DNA of 64,000 bases. Source: Alphaproteobacteria bacterium Ga0077535. GTDB lineage: Bacteria > Pseudomonadota > Alphaproteobacteria > Caulobacterales > Aquidulcibacteraceae. Each line of letters begins with the position of its first letter. Positions within the stretch are counted from its first letter, which is position 1. The stretch lies in the NCBI GenBank assembly GCA_001464425.1, contig LNEK01000020.1:248001-312000 (forward strand), read 5' to 3'. The translations under genes and the position numbers were made by a program. The notes under the pieces are model-generated. The model did not search any database and had not been told where the DNA came from. It worked only from the letters and a program-made list of their open reading frames with translations. Shown here one piece after another: positions 19,043-27,853 of this stretch.

Positions 19043-20065
19043 ATGATGTCGATCGAAAAGAATTGGCTTGAACTCATCCGGCCGAAGAAGCCCGTGATTG
19101 AGCACGCGTACGACGCGGCCAAGCGCGCGACTTTGATCGCCGAACCGCTTGAGCGTGGCTTCGGCCTCACGCTCGGCAACGCGCTGCGCCGCGTTCTTCT
19201 GTCGTCGCTGCAAGGCGCCGCGATTCAGTCCGTGCAAATCGACGGCGTCGTGCACGAGTTCAGCTCGATCCAGGGCGTCCGCGAAGACGTCACGGATATC
19301 GTCCTGAACCTGAAGCAGGTCGCCATCCGCATGCGCGGTGAGGGCCCCAAGCGCGTCATGCTGACCAAGACCGGTCCGGGCGAAGTGAAGGCCAGCGACA
19401 TTCAAACGGTCTCCGACATGGAGATCCTCAATCCCGAACTCGTGATCTGCACGCTCGACGAAGGCGCGAACCTGCGCATGGAGCTGACGATCAACAACGG
19501 CAAGGGCTACGTCCCGGCCGAGCAGAACCGTCCGGACGACGCGCCGATCGGCCTCATCGCCATCGACTCGATCTATTCGCCGGTTCGCCGCGTTGCTTAT
19601 CGCGTCGAGAACACACGCGAAGGCCAGGTGCTCGATTACGATAAACTGATCATCGAAGTCGAAACCAACGGCGCGATCCGTCCCGAAGACGCGATCGCCT
19701 ACGCCGCGCGCATCCTGCAAGACCAGCTGCAGGTGTTCATCACGTTCGAAGAGCCGAAGCAGAAAAAGGAAGGCGGCGAGAAGCCGGACCTCCCATTCAA
19801 CCCGGCTCTGCTCAAGAAGGTCGACGAGCTCGAGCTTTCAGTCCGCTCGGCAAATTGCTTGAAGAACGACAACATCGTTTACATCGGCGACCTCATCCAG
19901 AAGTCGGAAGGCGAAATGCTTCGCACCCCGAACTTCGGCCGGAAGTCGCTGAACGAGATCAAGGAAGTGCTGGCTTCTATGGGCCTGCACCTCGGCATGG
20001 CGGTCGAGAACTGGCCGCCGGACAACATTGAAGATCTCGCCAAGAAGTACGAAGATCAGATCTAA
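19043..20065 (+). CDS. rpoA: DNA-directed RNA polymerase subunit alpha
   Basis: 340-aa RNA polymerase alpha. The N-terminal dimerisation domain includes [25 protein letters not shown] and [23 protein letters not shown]. The linker is followed by the C-terminal domain ([55 protein letters not shown]), which contacts UP elements and activators. Start: ATG 19043, with a second ATG one codon later. Confidence 0.99.
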   Translation: MMSIEKNWLELIRPKKPVIEHAYDAAKRATLIAEPLERGFGLTLGNALRRVLLSSLQGAAIQSVQIDGVVHEFSSIQGVREDVTDIVLNLKQVAIRMRGEGPKRVMLTKTGPGEVKASDIQTVSDMEILNPELVICTLDEGANLRMELTINNGKGYVPAEQNRPDDAPIGLIAIDSIYSPVRRVAYRVENTREGQVLDYDKLIIEVETNGAIRPEDAIAYAARILQDQLQVFITFEEPKQKKEGGEKPDLPFNPALLKKVDELELSVRSANCLKNDNIVYIGDLIQKSEGEMLRTPNFGRKSLNEIKEVLASMGLHLGMAVENWPPDNIEDLAKKYEDQI

Positions 20066-20099
20066 CGGAGAGCCGGCTTAAGCCCGGCGGGAAAAGACA

Positions 20100-20519
20100 A
20101 TGCGTCACGGCTCAGGACATAAGAAACTCAACCGCACGGCCAGCCACCGTCAGGCGATGTTCGCCAACATGGCTGCCGCCCTGGTGAAGCACGAGCAAAT
20201 CGTGACGACGCTGCCGAAGGCGAAGGCCTTGCGCCCAGTCGTCGAGCGCTTGATCACGCTCGCGAAGAAGGGCGATCTCGGCGCACGCCGGCTCGTACTT
20301 TCCCGCATGCGCGACGAGACGCAGACGAAGAAGCTCTTTGAGACGCTCGCGCCGCGCTACAGCGCCCGCGCTGGCGGCTACACCCGCGTCCTGAAGGCTG
20401 GCTATCGCTACGGCGACAACGCCCCGCTCGCGGTGATCGAACTCGTTGATCGCGATGAAGCGGCCCGCGGCCAGGACAGCGGCCCGCGCCCGGAAGCGAT
20501 CTACACCGACGAAGGCTAA
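20100..20519 (+). CDS. rplQ: 50S ribosomal protein L17
   Basis: 139-aa L17 (bL17). It begins [58 protein letters not shown] and ends with an acidic/Gly extension past [11 protein letters not shown]. Last gene of the alpha operon, followed by a terminator. Confidence 0.98.
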   Translation: MRHGSGHKKLNRTASHRQAMFANMAAALVKHEQIVTTLPKAKALRPVVERLITLAKKGDLGARRLVLSRMRDETQTKKLFETLAPRYSARAGGYTRVLKAGYRYGDNAPLAVIELVDRDEAARGQDSGPRPEAIYTDEG

Positions 20520-20541
20520 GGTTCGCGTCAGCTCAAGTTTC

Positions 20542-20574
20542 AACGGGTCGTCCTCACGGGCGGCCCGTTTTCGT
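20542..20574 (+). terminator. Terminator of the rpsM-rplQ operon
   Basis: AACGGGTCGTCC and GGGCGGCCCGTT pair (with G-T pairs) around a TCAC loop, followed by TTTTCGTTT, 22 nt after the rplQ stop. Intrinsic terminator. Confidence 0.8.
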
Positions 20575-20603
20575 TTGACCATATAGTTGCTTTAAATTAG
20601 AAA
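20575..20603 (+). promoter_or_regulatory. Predicted promoter of the VOC-ArsR-SRPBCC operon
   Basis: TTGACC (20575-20580) and TAGAAA (20598-20603) are 17 nt apart, in a strikingly A+T-rich patch directly after the rplQ terminator. AGTTGCT inside the spacer could be a half-site for the ArsR regulator encoded in the same operon; that part is speculative. Confidence 0.5.
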
Positions 20604-20631
20604 TATTCCGAAATACAGAAAGGAATGCGCG

Positions 20632-21105
20632 ATGTCGGATTTGTATCGCCCAAAAGGGCTCTCCAGCGCCGTCTGCTACGTGGACCCGAAGGCTGCGTTC
20701 CGCTGGTTGGAGGAAGCGTTCGGCTTTGAGCCGTTGATGGTAATCCTCGATGAGAACGAGAACCTCGTTCATTCCGAGATGAAGTACGGCGATAGCGTTG
20801 TGATGGTCGGCAATGAGTGGAGCGCCGATCACAAGAGCCCGAAATCGCTAGGCGGCAAGAATACGCAAACCGTGCACGTGCAGCTCACACGCGGCGAAGA
20901 TGTCGATGCGCACTGCGAACACGCGCGCAAAGCCGGCGCCGAAATCCTGGCGGAGCCAGACACGCAATTCTACGGCGACCGCACCTATCGGGCCCGCGAT
21001 CCGGAAGGCCACATCTGGACCTTCGGCGTTACGCTTGAAGAGATGACGCCGGCCGAGTGGGACAAGGCCGCTGGCGGCGCCATGAAAACGCAGACCCGCC
21101 TGTGA
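20632..21105 (+). CDS. VOC-superfamily (glyoxalase/PhnB-like) protein
   Basis: 157-aa protein of the vicinal-oxygen-chelate fold: LSSAVCYVDPKAAFRWLEEAFGFEP..., DENENLVHSEMKYGDSVVMVG, HVQLTRGEDVDAHCEHARKAGAEIL, YGDRTYRARDPEGHIWTFG. The His and Glu of the last strand are the usual metal ligands. Such proteins are often glyoxalases or bind toxic compounds; the substrate is unknown. It overlaps the ArsR gene by 4 nt (GTGA) in a three-gene operon, a common alphaproteobacterial arrangement. Confidence 0.85.
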   Translation: MSDLYRPKGLSSAVCYVDPKAAFRWLEEAFGFEPLMVILDENENLVHSEMKYGDSVVMVGNEWSADHKSPKSLGGKNTQTVHVQLTRGEDVDAHCEHARKAGAEILAEPDTQFYGDRTYRARDPEGHIWTFGVTLEEMTPAEWDKAAGGAMKTQTRL

Positions 21106-21437
21106 GCGCACCCCGCACCATCGATCGCACGCTCGCCGCGCTCGCCGATCCCGATCGCCGTCGTGCGGTGGAATTGCTCGGCCAACGCCCGCGCCGTGCG
21201 GGGGAGCTAGCCGAGGCGCTCGGCCTCCCAGCCCCCGCGATGAGCCGGCACTTGCGCACGTTGAAAGAAAGCGGGCTGGTTGAAGAAACGCACCCCCCGT
21301 TCGACGCGCGCGTGCGCATCTACACGCTGAAGGATGGCGCCATGGCAGATCTGAAAAAGTGGCTCGCCGACACTGAGCGTCTCTGGAGCGATCAGCTCGC
21401 TTCGTTCAAGGCGCACGTGGAGAAGAAGCGCACGTGA
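21102..21437 (+). CDS. ArsR-family transcriptional regulator
   Basis: 111-aa winged-helix protein: LAALADPDRRRAVELLGQRPRRAGELAEALGLPAPAMSRHLRTLKESGLVEETHPPFDARVRIYTLKDGAMADLKKWL. No Cys metal-sensor motif is present. It therefore belongs to the metal-independent ArsR group often encoded with SRPBCC proteins. The GTG start overlaps the VOC stop and the end overlaps the SRPBCC start. Probable autoregulator of this operon. Confidence 0.88.
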   Translation: MSAPRTIDRTLAALADPDRRRAVELLGQRPRRAGELAEALGLPAPAMSRHLRTLKESGLVEETHPPFDARVRIYTLKDGAMADLKKWLADTERLWSDQLASFKAHVEKKRT

Positions 21438-21901
21438 GCGCCGTCATCGTCTCGTTGCGCGTGAAGGCGACGCCGCAAGAGGCGTTCGATGTGTTCACCC
21501 AAGAGATCGGCGCCTGGTGGCGCCCGAGCGAACTCTTTCAAATAACCCCGCGCGGCGACGGCGTCCTTAGCTTCGAAGGTGAGCAGCGGCTGATCACAAC
21601 GCTGCCCAATGGCAAAGTGTTCGAGATCGGCCACGTCATCGCCTGGGCGCCGGGCGAGCGGCTGGCCTTCTCCTGGCGCCAAGCCAGCTTCGCGGCTGAG
21701 CAGGTCACGCACGTGGAGGTGCGCTTCGAGCCGGTGGGTGAGGAGACCCGTGTCACAGTCGAACACCGAGGTTGGGACGCGATCCCGCAGGATCACGTCG
21801 CCCGCCACGGTTTCCCGCTAGCCGCCACGCAAATGCGCCTGGCCGAACATTGGCGCGCGCTGCTCGCCGCTCTCTCGGCCACTTTCAACGCCGCCACCTG
21901 A
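21434..21901 (+). CDS. SRPBCC (AHSA1-like) domain protein
   Basis: 155-aa START/Bet v1-like protein: VSLRVKATPQEAFDVFTQEIGAWWRPSELFQI, GDGVLSFEGEQRLITTLPNGKVFEIGHVIAWAPGERLAFSWR, and EVRFEPVGEETRVTVEHRGWD. The fold binds hydrophobic ligands; Hsp90-activator-like C-terminal domains share it. GTG start with a 4-nt overlap to ArsR. Ligand unknown; the operon suggests a detoxification or stress role. Confidence 0.85.
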   Translation: MSAVIVSLRVKATPQEAFDVFTQEIGAWWRPSELFQITPRGDGVLSFEGEQRLITTLPNGKVFEIGHVIAWAPGERLAFSWRQASFAAEQVTHVEVRFEPVGEETRVTVEHRGWDAIPQDHVARHGFPLAATQMRLAEHWRALLAALSATFNAAT

Positions 21902-21968
21902 CACGCCGCCGCCATGTTTCTGCCCAGTCGACGGGCAAAATCGCGCCCGCAATAGGGGATCGGTCCAA

Positions 21969-23354
21969 GTGGATTCAGCGTCGCTTTATAAGCCTCTCTT
22001 CCGTGGCGTGGCGGTGGCCGCCGTTTGCGTGAGTTTATTGTCGCCTTCGGTGGTGTCCGCACAAAATCGTAGCGCGCCCACGAGCCGCGCCGAAGTGCAG
22101 CTCTCATTTGCCCCGGTTGCCGCACGCGCTGGCCCCGCCGTCGTCAACGTCTACGCCCAGCGCGTCGTCCGCAGCATGTCGCGCGATCCGTTCTTCGGCC
22201 GCTTCAGCGGCCCACGCATGGAGCAATCGCTCGGTTCGGGTGTCATTGTCGGCGCCGACGGCATCATCGTCACCAACAACCACGTCATCGAAGGCGCCCA
22301 ATCTCTGAAAGTCGTGCTTGCCGATCGCCGCGAGTTCGACGCCGAACTCGTGCTTGCCGATCCGCGCGTCGATCTTGCCGTGCTGCGCATCAATACTGGC
22401 GGCGAGCGTTTGCCGACGCTGCAATACGCCAACACCGCCGACGCCCAAGTCGGCGATCTCGTTCTCGCCATCGGCAACCCGTTCGGCCTGCAACAAACAG
22501 TGACCAGCGGCATCATCTCGGCGCTCGCGCGCACCGAAGTCGGCATCAGCGACTACGCGTTTTTCATCCAGACCGACGCCGCCATCAATCGCGGCAATTC
22601 CGGCGGCGCGCTCGTCGACATGAACGGCGCGCTCGTCGGCATCAACAGCGCCATCGCCTCAGAGAGCGGCGGCTCCAACGGCGTCGGCTTCGCCATTCCA
22701 TCCGAGATGGTGCGCCGCGTGGTGGAATCCGCCGTCTCCGGCGGCAGCACCGTCATCCGTCCGTGGCTCGGCGCGCGGCTCCAAACGGTCACGTCCGATC
22801 TCGCGCGCTCGCTCAATCTGCCGCGTCCAGAGGGCGTCTTGGTGAGCCAGCTCTATCCGCGCTCTTCCGGCGAGCGCGCCGGTCTGCGCTTGAACGACAT
22901 CATTCTCTCGGTCGGCGGCGTTGATGTTCGTGACGACGCGGCCGTGCGCTATCAGTTTGCTACACAGCGTCCAGGATCGCAGGTGCCGCTCGTGGTGCTG
23001 CGTGGCGGCAGGCAGATATCGCTGACCGCGGTGGCCGAAGCTCCGCCCGGCGGCGCGCCCGATCCCGTCTTGCTCGCCGGCCGCCATCCGCTGTCAGGTG
23101 CGCGTGTCGTCACGCTGACGCCGGCGACTGCGGAAGCCTCCCGTGTCGATCCGTTCGCCGACGGCGTCTTTATCCAAGCGCTCGATCGGCGCGGCATCGC
23201 CGCCCGCATCGGCTTCCGCGTGGGCGACATCATCGACGAGGTGAACGGCCAGCCGGTGCGCGACGCCGCTCAGCTCGATCGCCTGATGGCGCAAGCGCGC
23301 ACCTGGGTGATCGGCGTCGAGCGCAACGGCCAGCGTGCGGAGTTGCGCTTCTAG
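21969..23354 (+). CDS. DegQ/DegP-type periplasmic serine protease with two PDZ domains
   Basis: 461-aa exported HtrA-family protease. GTG 21969 is chosen because AGGGGA lies about 10 nt upstream and it yields a good signal peptide (residues 1-31, ending VVSA). The catalytic triad is visible: His105 (TNNHVIEG), Asp135 (DPRVDLAVL), Ser211 (NRGNSGGAL). PDZ1 spans about residues 265-355 (ARSLNLPRPEGVLVSQLYPRSSGERAGLR) and PDZ2 is near the C-terminus (IAARIGFRVGDIIDEVNGQPV). Its role is periplasmic protein quality control. It stands alone, with a short gap to rarA. Confidence 0.93.
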   Translation: MDSASLYKPLFRGVAVAAVCVSLLSPSVVSAQNRSAPTSRAEVQLSFAPVAARAGPAVVNVYAQRVVRSMSRDPFFGRFSGPRMEQSLGSGVIVGADGIIVTNNHVIEGAQSLKVVLADRREFDAELVLADPRVDLAVLRINTGGERLPTLQYANTADAQVGDLVLAIGNPFGLQQTVTSGIISALARTEVGISDYAFFIQTDAAINRGNSGGALVDMNGALVGINSAIASESGGSNGVGFAIPSEMVRRVVESAVSGGSTVIRPWLGARLQTVTSDLARSLNLPRPEGVLVSQLYPRSSGERAGLRLNDIILSVGGVDVRDDAAVRYQFATQRPGSQVPLVVLRGGRQISLTAVAEAPPGGAPDPVLLAGRHPLSGARVVTLTPATAEASRVDPFADGVFIQALDRRGIAARIGFRVGDIIDEVNGQPVRDAAQLDRLMAQARTWVIGVERNGQRAELRF

Positions 23355-23419
23355 GCGGTATTGCTGGGACGACCGGGAAAGCCATCGTTTCTCTCCCGCG
23401 AAGAGCCTATCTTGGCGCC

Positions 23420-24724
23420 ATGAGCGATTTGTTCGAAGCCTCGGGCCTTGGTCAGGCCGCGCCCACGCCTCTGGCGGAGCGCCTGCGCCCGCGCAAGCTC
23501 GATGAGGTGGTCGGCCAAGATCACTTGCTGAAACCAGAAGGCCCAATCGGCCGCATGGTGGCGCAAAAGCGGCTCGCGTCGATGGTGCTCTGGGGGCCGC
23601 CCGGCGTCGGCAAGACCACGATCGCGCGCTTGTTGGCGGAAGAAACCGGCCACGAGTTCCAACAAATTAGCGCCGTCTTCTCCGGCGTCGCCGATCTCAA
23701 GAAAGCCTTCGAGACCGCACGTGGCCGCCGCGCCTCTGGCAAGTCGACATTGCTGTTCGTCGACGAAATCCATCGCTTCAACCGCGCCCAGCAGGATGGA
23801 TTTTTGCCGTACGTGGAGCAGGGCGTCGTCACCCTCGTCGGCGCGACCACCGAGAACCCAAGTTTCGAGATTAACGCGGCCTTGCTCTCGCGCGCGCAAG
23901 TGTTCGTGCTGAAGCGCCTCGATGAACCGGCGCTCGATCTCTTGTTACAGCGCGCGGAAACGCTGCTGGAGCGCAAGTTGCCGCTCACGGACGACGCGCG
24001 CATCGCGCTCACCAATCTGGCCGATGGCGACGGGCGCTATCTGCTAACACTCAGCGAAGAGCTCTTCGCGCTCGAAACCCAAACGCCGCTCGACGCCAAA
24101 GCGCTCGGGGAACTCCTGCAAAAGCGCGCGCCCGCCTACGACAGGGATCGCGAGGAGCACTACAACCTCATCTCCGCGCTGCACAAAAGCATCCGCGGCT
24201 CCGATCCCGATGCTGCGCTCTATTGGCTCGCCCGTATGATTGATGGCGGTGAGGACTTGCTCTTCATCGCGCGCCGCCTGGTGCGCGCCGCCGCCGAAGA
24301 TGTCGGCCTCGCCGATCCCACCGCGCTCCTGGTGTGCAACGCCGCTAAGGACGCCGTCCACTTCATCGGCCCGCCGGAAGCGGAGCTGCACCTCGCCCAA
24401 GCCGTGATCCACCTCGCCACCGCGCCAAAATCCAACGCCGCCTATGTCGCCTGGAAGCAAGCCAAAACCGCGGCGCGCGAAACCGGCGCACTCGGCCCGC
24501 CCATGCACATCCGCAACGCGCCAACCAAGCTGATGAAGGATTTGGGTTACGGCTCAGGCTATGCGTACGACCATGACGCGGAGGGCGGCTTCTCGGGTCA
24601 GAACTATTTTCCCGATGAAATGGAGCGCCGTCAGTTCTACGCGCCGGAAGGCCGTGGCCGCGAAGGCGTGATCAAGGAGCGCTTGGAGCACTGGGCCAAG
24701 TTGCGCGCCGAACGCAAAGACTAG
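23420..24724 (+). CDS. rarA: Replication-associated recombination protein A (RarA/MgsA)
   Basis: 434-aa AAA+ ATPase related to clamp-loader subunits, acting at stalled forks and ssDNA gaps. N-terminus PLAERLRPRKLDEVVGQDHLL; Walker A GPPGVGKTT at residues 59-67; Walker B LLFVDEIHRFN near 111-121; sensor 1 VGATTENPSF; then the RarA-specific C-terminal tetramerisation region (HYNLISALHKSIRGSDPDAALYWLARMI, RNAPTKLMKDLGYG). Length is typical. Confidence 0.97.
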   Translation: MSDLFEASGLGQAAPTPLAERLRPRKLDEVVGQDHLLKPEGPIGRMVAQKRLASMVLWGPPGVGKTTIARLLAEETGHEFQQISAVFSGVADLKKAFETARGRRASGKSTLLFVDEIHRFNRAQQDGFLPYVEQGVVTLVGATTENPSFEINAALLSRAQVFVLKRLDEPALDLLLQRAETLLERKLPLTDDARIALTNLADGDGRYLLTLSEELFALETQTPLDAKALGELLQKRAPAYDRDREEHYNLISALHKSIRGSDPDAALYWLARMIDGGEDLLFIARRLVRAAAEDVGLADPTALLVCNAAKDAVHFIGPPEAELHLAQAVIHLATAPKSNAAYVAWKQAKTAARETGALGPPMHIRNAPTKLMKDLGYGSGYAYDHDAEGGFSGQNYFPDEMERRQFYAPEGRGREGVIKERLEHWAKLRAERKD

Positions 24725-24805
24725 GACGTAATTTTCCGCTTGAGCTGGCCCCAGGGGTTGGCTTCAAACGCTGAGCGGCGCCACGGAGGCGTGGAGGGAA
24801 TGAAG

Positions 24806-26212
24806 ATGCTGATCCGCCGCGCGGTGCTCGCCGCACTCTTTTTGGTATCGGCGTGCGTATCGGCGCCGCAACGCGTGATTGACGCGGGCGATCCGGTGAC
24901 CGCGTTTCGCAATGTCACCGTGGTGACCGAGTACGGCGGCGAACGCCTTGCGCGCCACACCGTCGTCGTGCGTGGCGATCGCATCATTGCGATTGCGCCT
25001 GATGACAGGGTTTCGCTCCCCGAGAACGCTACGGTTATCGACGGCGCAGGGCGCTTGCTCGCGCCCGGTGTCGCCGACATGCACGTCCACTATCAGGAAC
25101 CTTCGGTCGGCGTGCTGATGCTGGCTAATTCGATCACCACAATCCGCAACCCGTCCGGCTTCGGCGGCGGCAACGGCCCTGGCACCACGCTCGATCTTGC
25201 CGCCCGCACTGTGAGCGGCGAGGTGGTTGGCCCCTACGTTTACTCAAGCGGACAACTCATTGACGGTCCCGGCTCGTTCTGGGGACCCGGCGTTGTTGTC
25301 GAAACCGTGGAAGGCGTACGAGAGCGTGTCCGCCAGGACGCCGAGGCCGGCTACCTCGCGATCAAACTCTACGCCCAGCTGACGCCCGAACAGTTTCGAG
25401 CCGGTGTCGAAGAGGCCCGGGCGCACAATCTCCAGATTTACGCGCACGTTCCGGCGTCAATGACGCTGGACGAGGTGCTCGATCTCCATGTCGACAGCAT
25501 TGAGCATCTTGATGGCTACGAGCGTGCTCTCGGTGGCGAAGGGCAAGGTGTGCAGGCGCGCTGGCAAGGCGCGCAGGCGGATCTGGTCGCACCATTGGCG
25601 CAGCGCGTGTCCGCGAGCGGCGTTTGGCAAGTGCCGACGCTGATCGTCCATCTTGCGCCCTCGCGCGCGTTCGTGGACATCAACGCCGCCGATGCGGCTC
25701 CCGAGCTACGCTATGCGCAACAGGGTTTGCTGGACTTTTGGCATAGCTACACCACGCGCATTCCACCGGGTACCGATCTCGCGGCGCGCTATCGCGTCAC
25801 CCAGCAGGCGCACACGCGGCGTATCGAAATGCTGCGGGCGTTGCGTCAAGCGCGCGCCGCGCTGCTGATCGGCACGGACGCACCAAATCCCTATGTGATG
25901 TACGGCTTCGCAATTCATGAAGAGCTGGGGTTCTTCAGCGAAGCAGGCTTCAGCAACACGGAAATTTTGCGCATCGCCACTTTGGACGCCGCGCGCTTCC
26001 TTGATAAAGCGGGTGAGTTTGGCGTCATTCGTGAAGGCGCGCGCGCGGATTTCGTTTTACTCGCGGGCGATCCGGAGCGCGACTTGGGCGTTTTGAGAAC
26101 GCCACAGGGCGTCATGGCTGCCGGTCATTGGTATGATCGTGCGCGACTGGATGCGTTGCTCAGCGAAACCGAACAATCCGCCGCGCAATCCAGAGTGCGG
26201 CCCGCGCAGTGA
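24806..26212 (+). CDS. Amidohydrolase-family lipoprotein
   Basis: 468-aa protein. ATG 24806 is preferred over in-frame ATGs at 24740 and 24800 because GGAGGG ends 7 nt upstream. The N-terminus is a lipoprotein signal (VLAALFLVSAC), so it is probably membrane-anchored in the periplasm. Metal-site motifs of the amidohydrolase fold are present: GVADMHVHYQEP, the Lys in YLAIKLYAQL, HVP, DSIEHLDG and IGTDAPNP, with the final FLDKAGEFGVIREGARADFVLLAGDP. The substrate is unknown; related enzymes are imidazolonepropionase-, dipeptidase- or prolidase-like. It overlaps the next gene by 4 nt (GTGA). Confidence 0.87.
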   Translation: MLIRRAVLAALFLVSACVSAPQRVIDAGDPVTAFRNVTVVTEYGGERLARHTVVVRGDRIIAIAPDDRVSLPENATVIDGAGRLLAPGVADMHVHYQEPSVGVLMLANSITTIRNPSGFGGGNGPGTTLDLAARTVSGEVVGPYVYSSGQLIDGPGSFWGPGVVVETVEGVRERVRQDAEAGYLAIKLYAQLTPEQFRAGVEEARAHNLQIYAHVPASMTLDEVLDLHVDSIEHLDGYERALGGEGQGVQARWQGAQADLVAPLAQRVSASGVWQVPTLIVHLAPSRAFVDINAADAAPELRYAQQGLLDFWHSYTTRIPPGTDLAARYRVTQQAHTRRIEMLRALRQARAALLIGTDAPNPYVMYGFAIHEELGFFSEAGFSNTEILRIATLDAARFLDKAGEFGVIREGARADFVLLAGDPERDLGVLRTPQGVMAAGHWYDRARLDALLSETEQSAAQSRVRPAQ

Positions 26213-26934
26213 GTCTGGCGCCGCACGAGATCGAGTTCGCGCGTGGTTTGGTGATCGCGGAGGACGCGCACCTTCTAGCGTTTAACAAACCCGCCGGCCT
26301 CGCCGTGCAGGGCGGCTCCGGCGTTCAACGCAGCTTCGAAGATTTGCTCGAAGCGTTCGCAAAGTCTAACGGCAAGCGCCCGCGTCTCGTGCATCGTCTG
26401 GACCGCGACACCTCCGGCGTCCTCATCGCCGCGCGCACCAAACCGGCGGCGGCGTTCTTCTCCGAAGCGTTCGCTGGCCGCGACGTGCGCAAGACCTATC
26501 TCGCAATCGTCTGCGGCGGCGCGCCAGAACCTGCCGAGGGCGCCATCGACCTGCCGCTGAAGAAGTCCTCGCGCAAAGGCTTGGACATCATGGAAATCGC
26601 CCGCCCTGGCGAGACCGGCGCGCAATCCGCGCTGACGGCCTATCGCACGCTTGCCGCCAGCGCCGCTGCCGCCTTGGTCGAACTCCAACCCGAAACCGGC
26701 CGCATGCACCAACTCCGTGCGCACTTGGCCGCGATCGGCCGGCCCATTGCGGGCGACGCCAAATACGGCGGGCTCTTTCATCTGGCCGGTACCGAAATAA
26801 GCGGTCTGATGCTCCACGCCGCCGTCCTCGATCTGCCCCATCCCGAGGGCGGTAGGCGCGCATTCAGCGCCCCGCCGCCTGCCGCTTTTCAGCAAACGCT
26901 CGCATCACTCGGACTTGAGGCGCCCAAGGGCTGA
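26209..26934 (+). CDS. RluA-family pseudouridine synthase (no S4 domain)
   Basis: 241-aa RNA pseudouridine synthase. Motif I LLAFNKPAGLAVQGG, motif II with the catalytic Asp (VHRLDRDTSGVLIAA), KTYLAIVCGG, and motif III ETGRMHQLRAHLAAIGRPIAGDAKYG. There is no N-terminal S4 domain, unlike the paralogue at 27850. Target uridine unknown (RluA-like or RluC/D-like rRNA or tRNA sites). GTG start coupled to the amidohydrolase gene. Confidence 0.92.
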   Translation: MSLAPHEIEFARGLVIAEDAHLLAFNKPAGLAVQGGSGVQRSFEDLLEAFAKSNGKRPRLVHRLDRDTSGVLIAARTKPAAAFFSEAFAGRDVRKTYLAIVCGGAPEPAEGAIDLPLKKSSRKGLDIMEIARPGETGAQSALTAYRTLAASAAAALVELQPETGRMHQLRAHLAAIGRPIAGDAKYGGLFHLAGTEISGLMLHAAVLDLPHPEGGRRAFSAPPPAAFQQTLASLGLEAPKG

Positions 26935-26981
26935 CTTAGCTGTTAGAACACCCATTGAGGGAATCCGCCGAGGACCAAGCC

Positions 26982-27497
26982 ATGCTGAGACAACTCGCAT
27001 TCATCGCCGCCGCCACCGTCCTGTCCGCCTGCGCCTCGTCCGGCCCGCCGCCGTATGCGGCCGCTACCGGTCAAACCAGCGCCGGCTATTCCGAGACCCA
27101 GATCGAATCCAACCGCTACTTCGTCACCTATCGTGCGCCGGGCAGCGCCGAGGCGTCCGTGCTCGAGGATTATGCCTTGCTGCGCGCCGCCGACCTGACG
27201 CTGCAGAATGGCCGCAGCTGGTTTTGGGTCGATCGCCGCACGCTCGACGAACAGAATTCGCGCTCCTCCGGCCCAAGCATCGGCATCGGCGTCGGCGGCG
27301 GCAGTTATGGCGGGCGGAGCGGCGTCAGCGGCGGCGTCGGCTTTAACATTCCGCTCGGCGGCCAACGCGCGCAGCGCGCGCGTTCGGCCACGCTCGAAGT
27401 CCGCTTCGGCGAAGGCCCAAAGCCCGATGAGGCGAACGCCTACGACGCACGCTCGACTTCGACCAATCTCCGCGCCCGGATCGCGCCCGCCGGATGA
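26982..27497 (+). CDS. CC0125/CC1285-type lipoprotein
   Basis: 171-aa lipoprotein with signal MLRQLAFIAAATVLSAC (lipobox LSAC) and a mature part YSETQIESNRYFVTYRAPGSAEASVLEDYALLRAADLTLQNGRSWFWV. The pattern 'NRY.V.Y.........L.RAA.LTL..G..WF' matches a lipoprotein family known from Caulobacter (CC0125/CC1285), of unknown function. A Gly/Ser-rich central segment (SIGIGVGGGSYGG) precedes a final beta region. Start ATG 26982 follows GAGGACC; the frame extends upstream without a better start. It overlaps crcB by 4 nt. Confidence 0.8.
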   Translation: MLRQLAFIAAATVLSACASSGPPPYAAATGQTSAGYSETQIESNRYFVTYRAPGSAEASVLEDYALLRAADLTLQNGRSWFWVDRRTLDEQNSRSSGPSIGIGVGGGSYGGRSGVSGGVGFNIPLGGQRAQRARSATLEVRFGEGPKPDEANAYDARSTSTNLRARIAPAG

Positions 27498-27853
27498 TGC
27501 CGGTGCTGTGGGTGGCTCTGGGTGGGGCCGTCGGCGCCGTTGCGCGCTATGGCGTCGGCCTTGGCGCGGCGCGGTGGCTGGGGCTGGCGTTTCCGTGGGG
27601 CACTTTGATCGTCAACGTCCTCGGCGGTTTTGCCATGGGCTACCTCGCCGCGCGCGTCGGGCCTGAGCAAACCGCGCTGCGGCTCGGCCTCGGCGTCGGG
27701 GTGCTGGGTGGTTTCACCACGTTTTCGGCGTTTTCGCTGGAGACGGTGAAGCTTATGGAGCATCAACCCGGCCTTGCAGCACTCTATGCGTTGGCGTCGG
27801 TCGCGTTGTGCGTCGGCGCTTGCTGGGCCGGTTTGGCATTGGGGCGAGTATGA
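27494..27853 (+). CDS. crcB: Fluoride ion channel CrcB (Fluc)
   Basis: 119-aa, four-helix membrane protein of the dual-topology fluoride exporter family. Signatures: GGAVGAVARYGV near the N-terminus, PWGTLIVNVLGGFAMGY, and GVLGGFTTFSAFSLETVKLME with the conserved GGxTTFSTF-like motif. Exports fluoride down its gradient. It is embedded in an operon between two genes it overlaps, and no fluoride riboswitch is visible. Confidence 0.95.
   Translation: MMPVLWVALGGAVGAVARYGVGLGAARWLGLAFPWGTLIVNVLGGFAMGYLAARVGPEQTALRLGLGVGVLGGFTTFSAFSLETVKLMEHQPGLAALYALASVALCVGACWAGLALGRV

Noticed and set aside
18098-19720. 540-codon open frame antisense to rpsM-rpsK-rpoA
   Set aside because: Spans three well-defined genes in antisense, including an intergenic gap; composition is that of a shadow frame.
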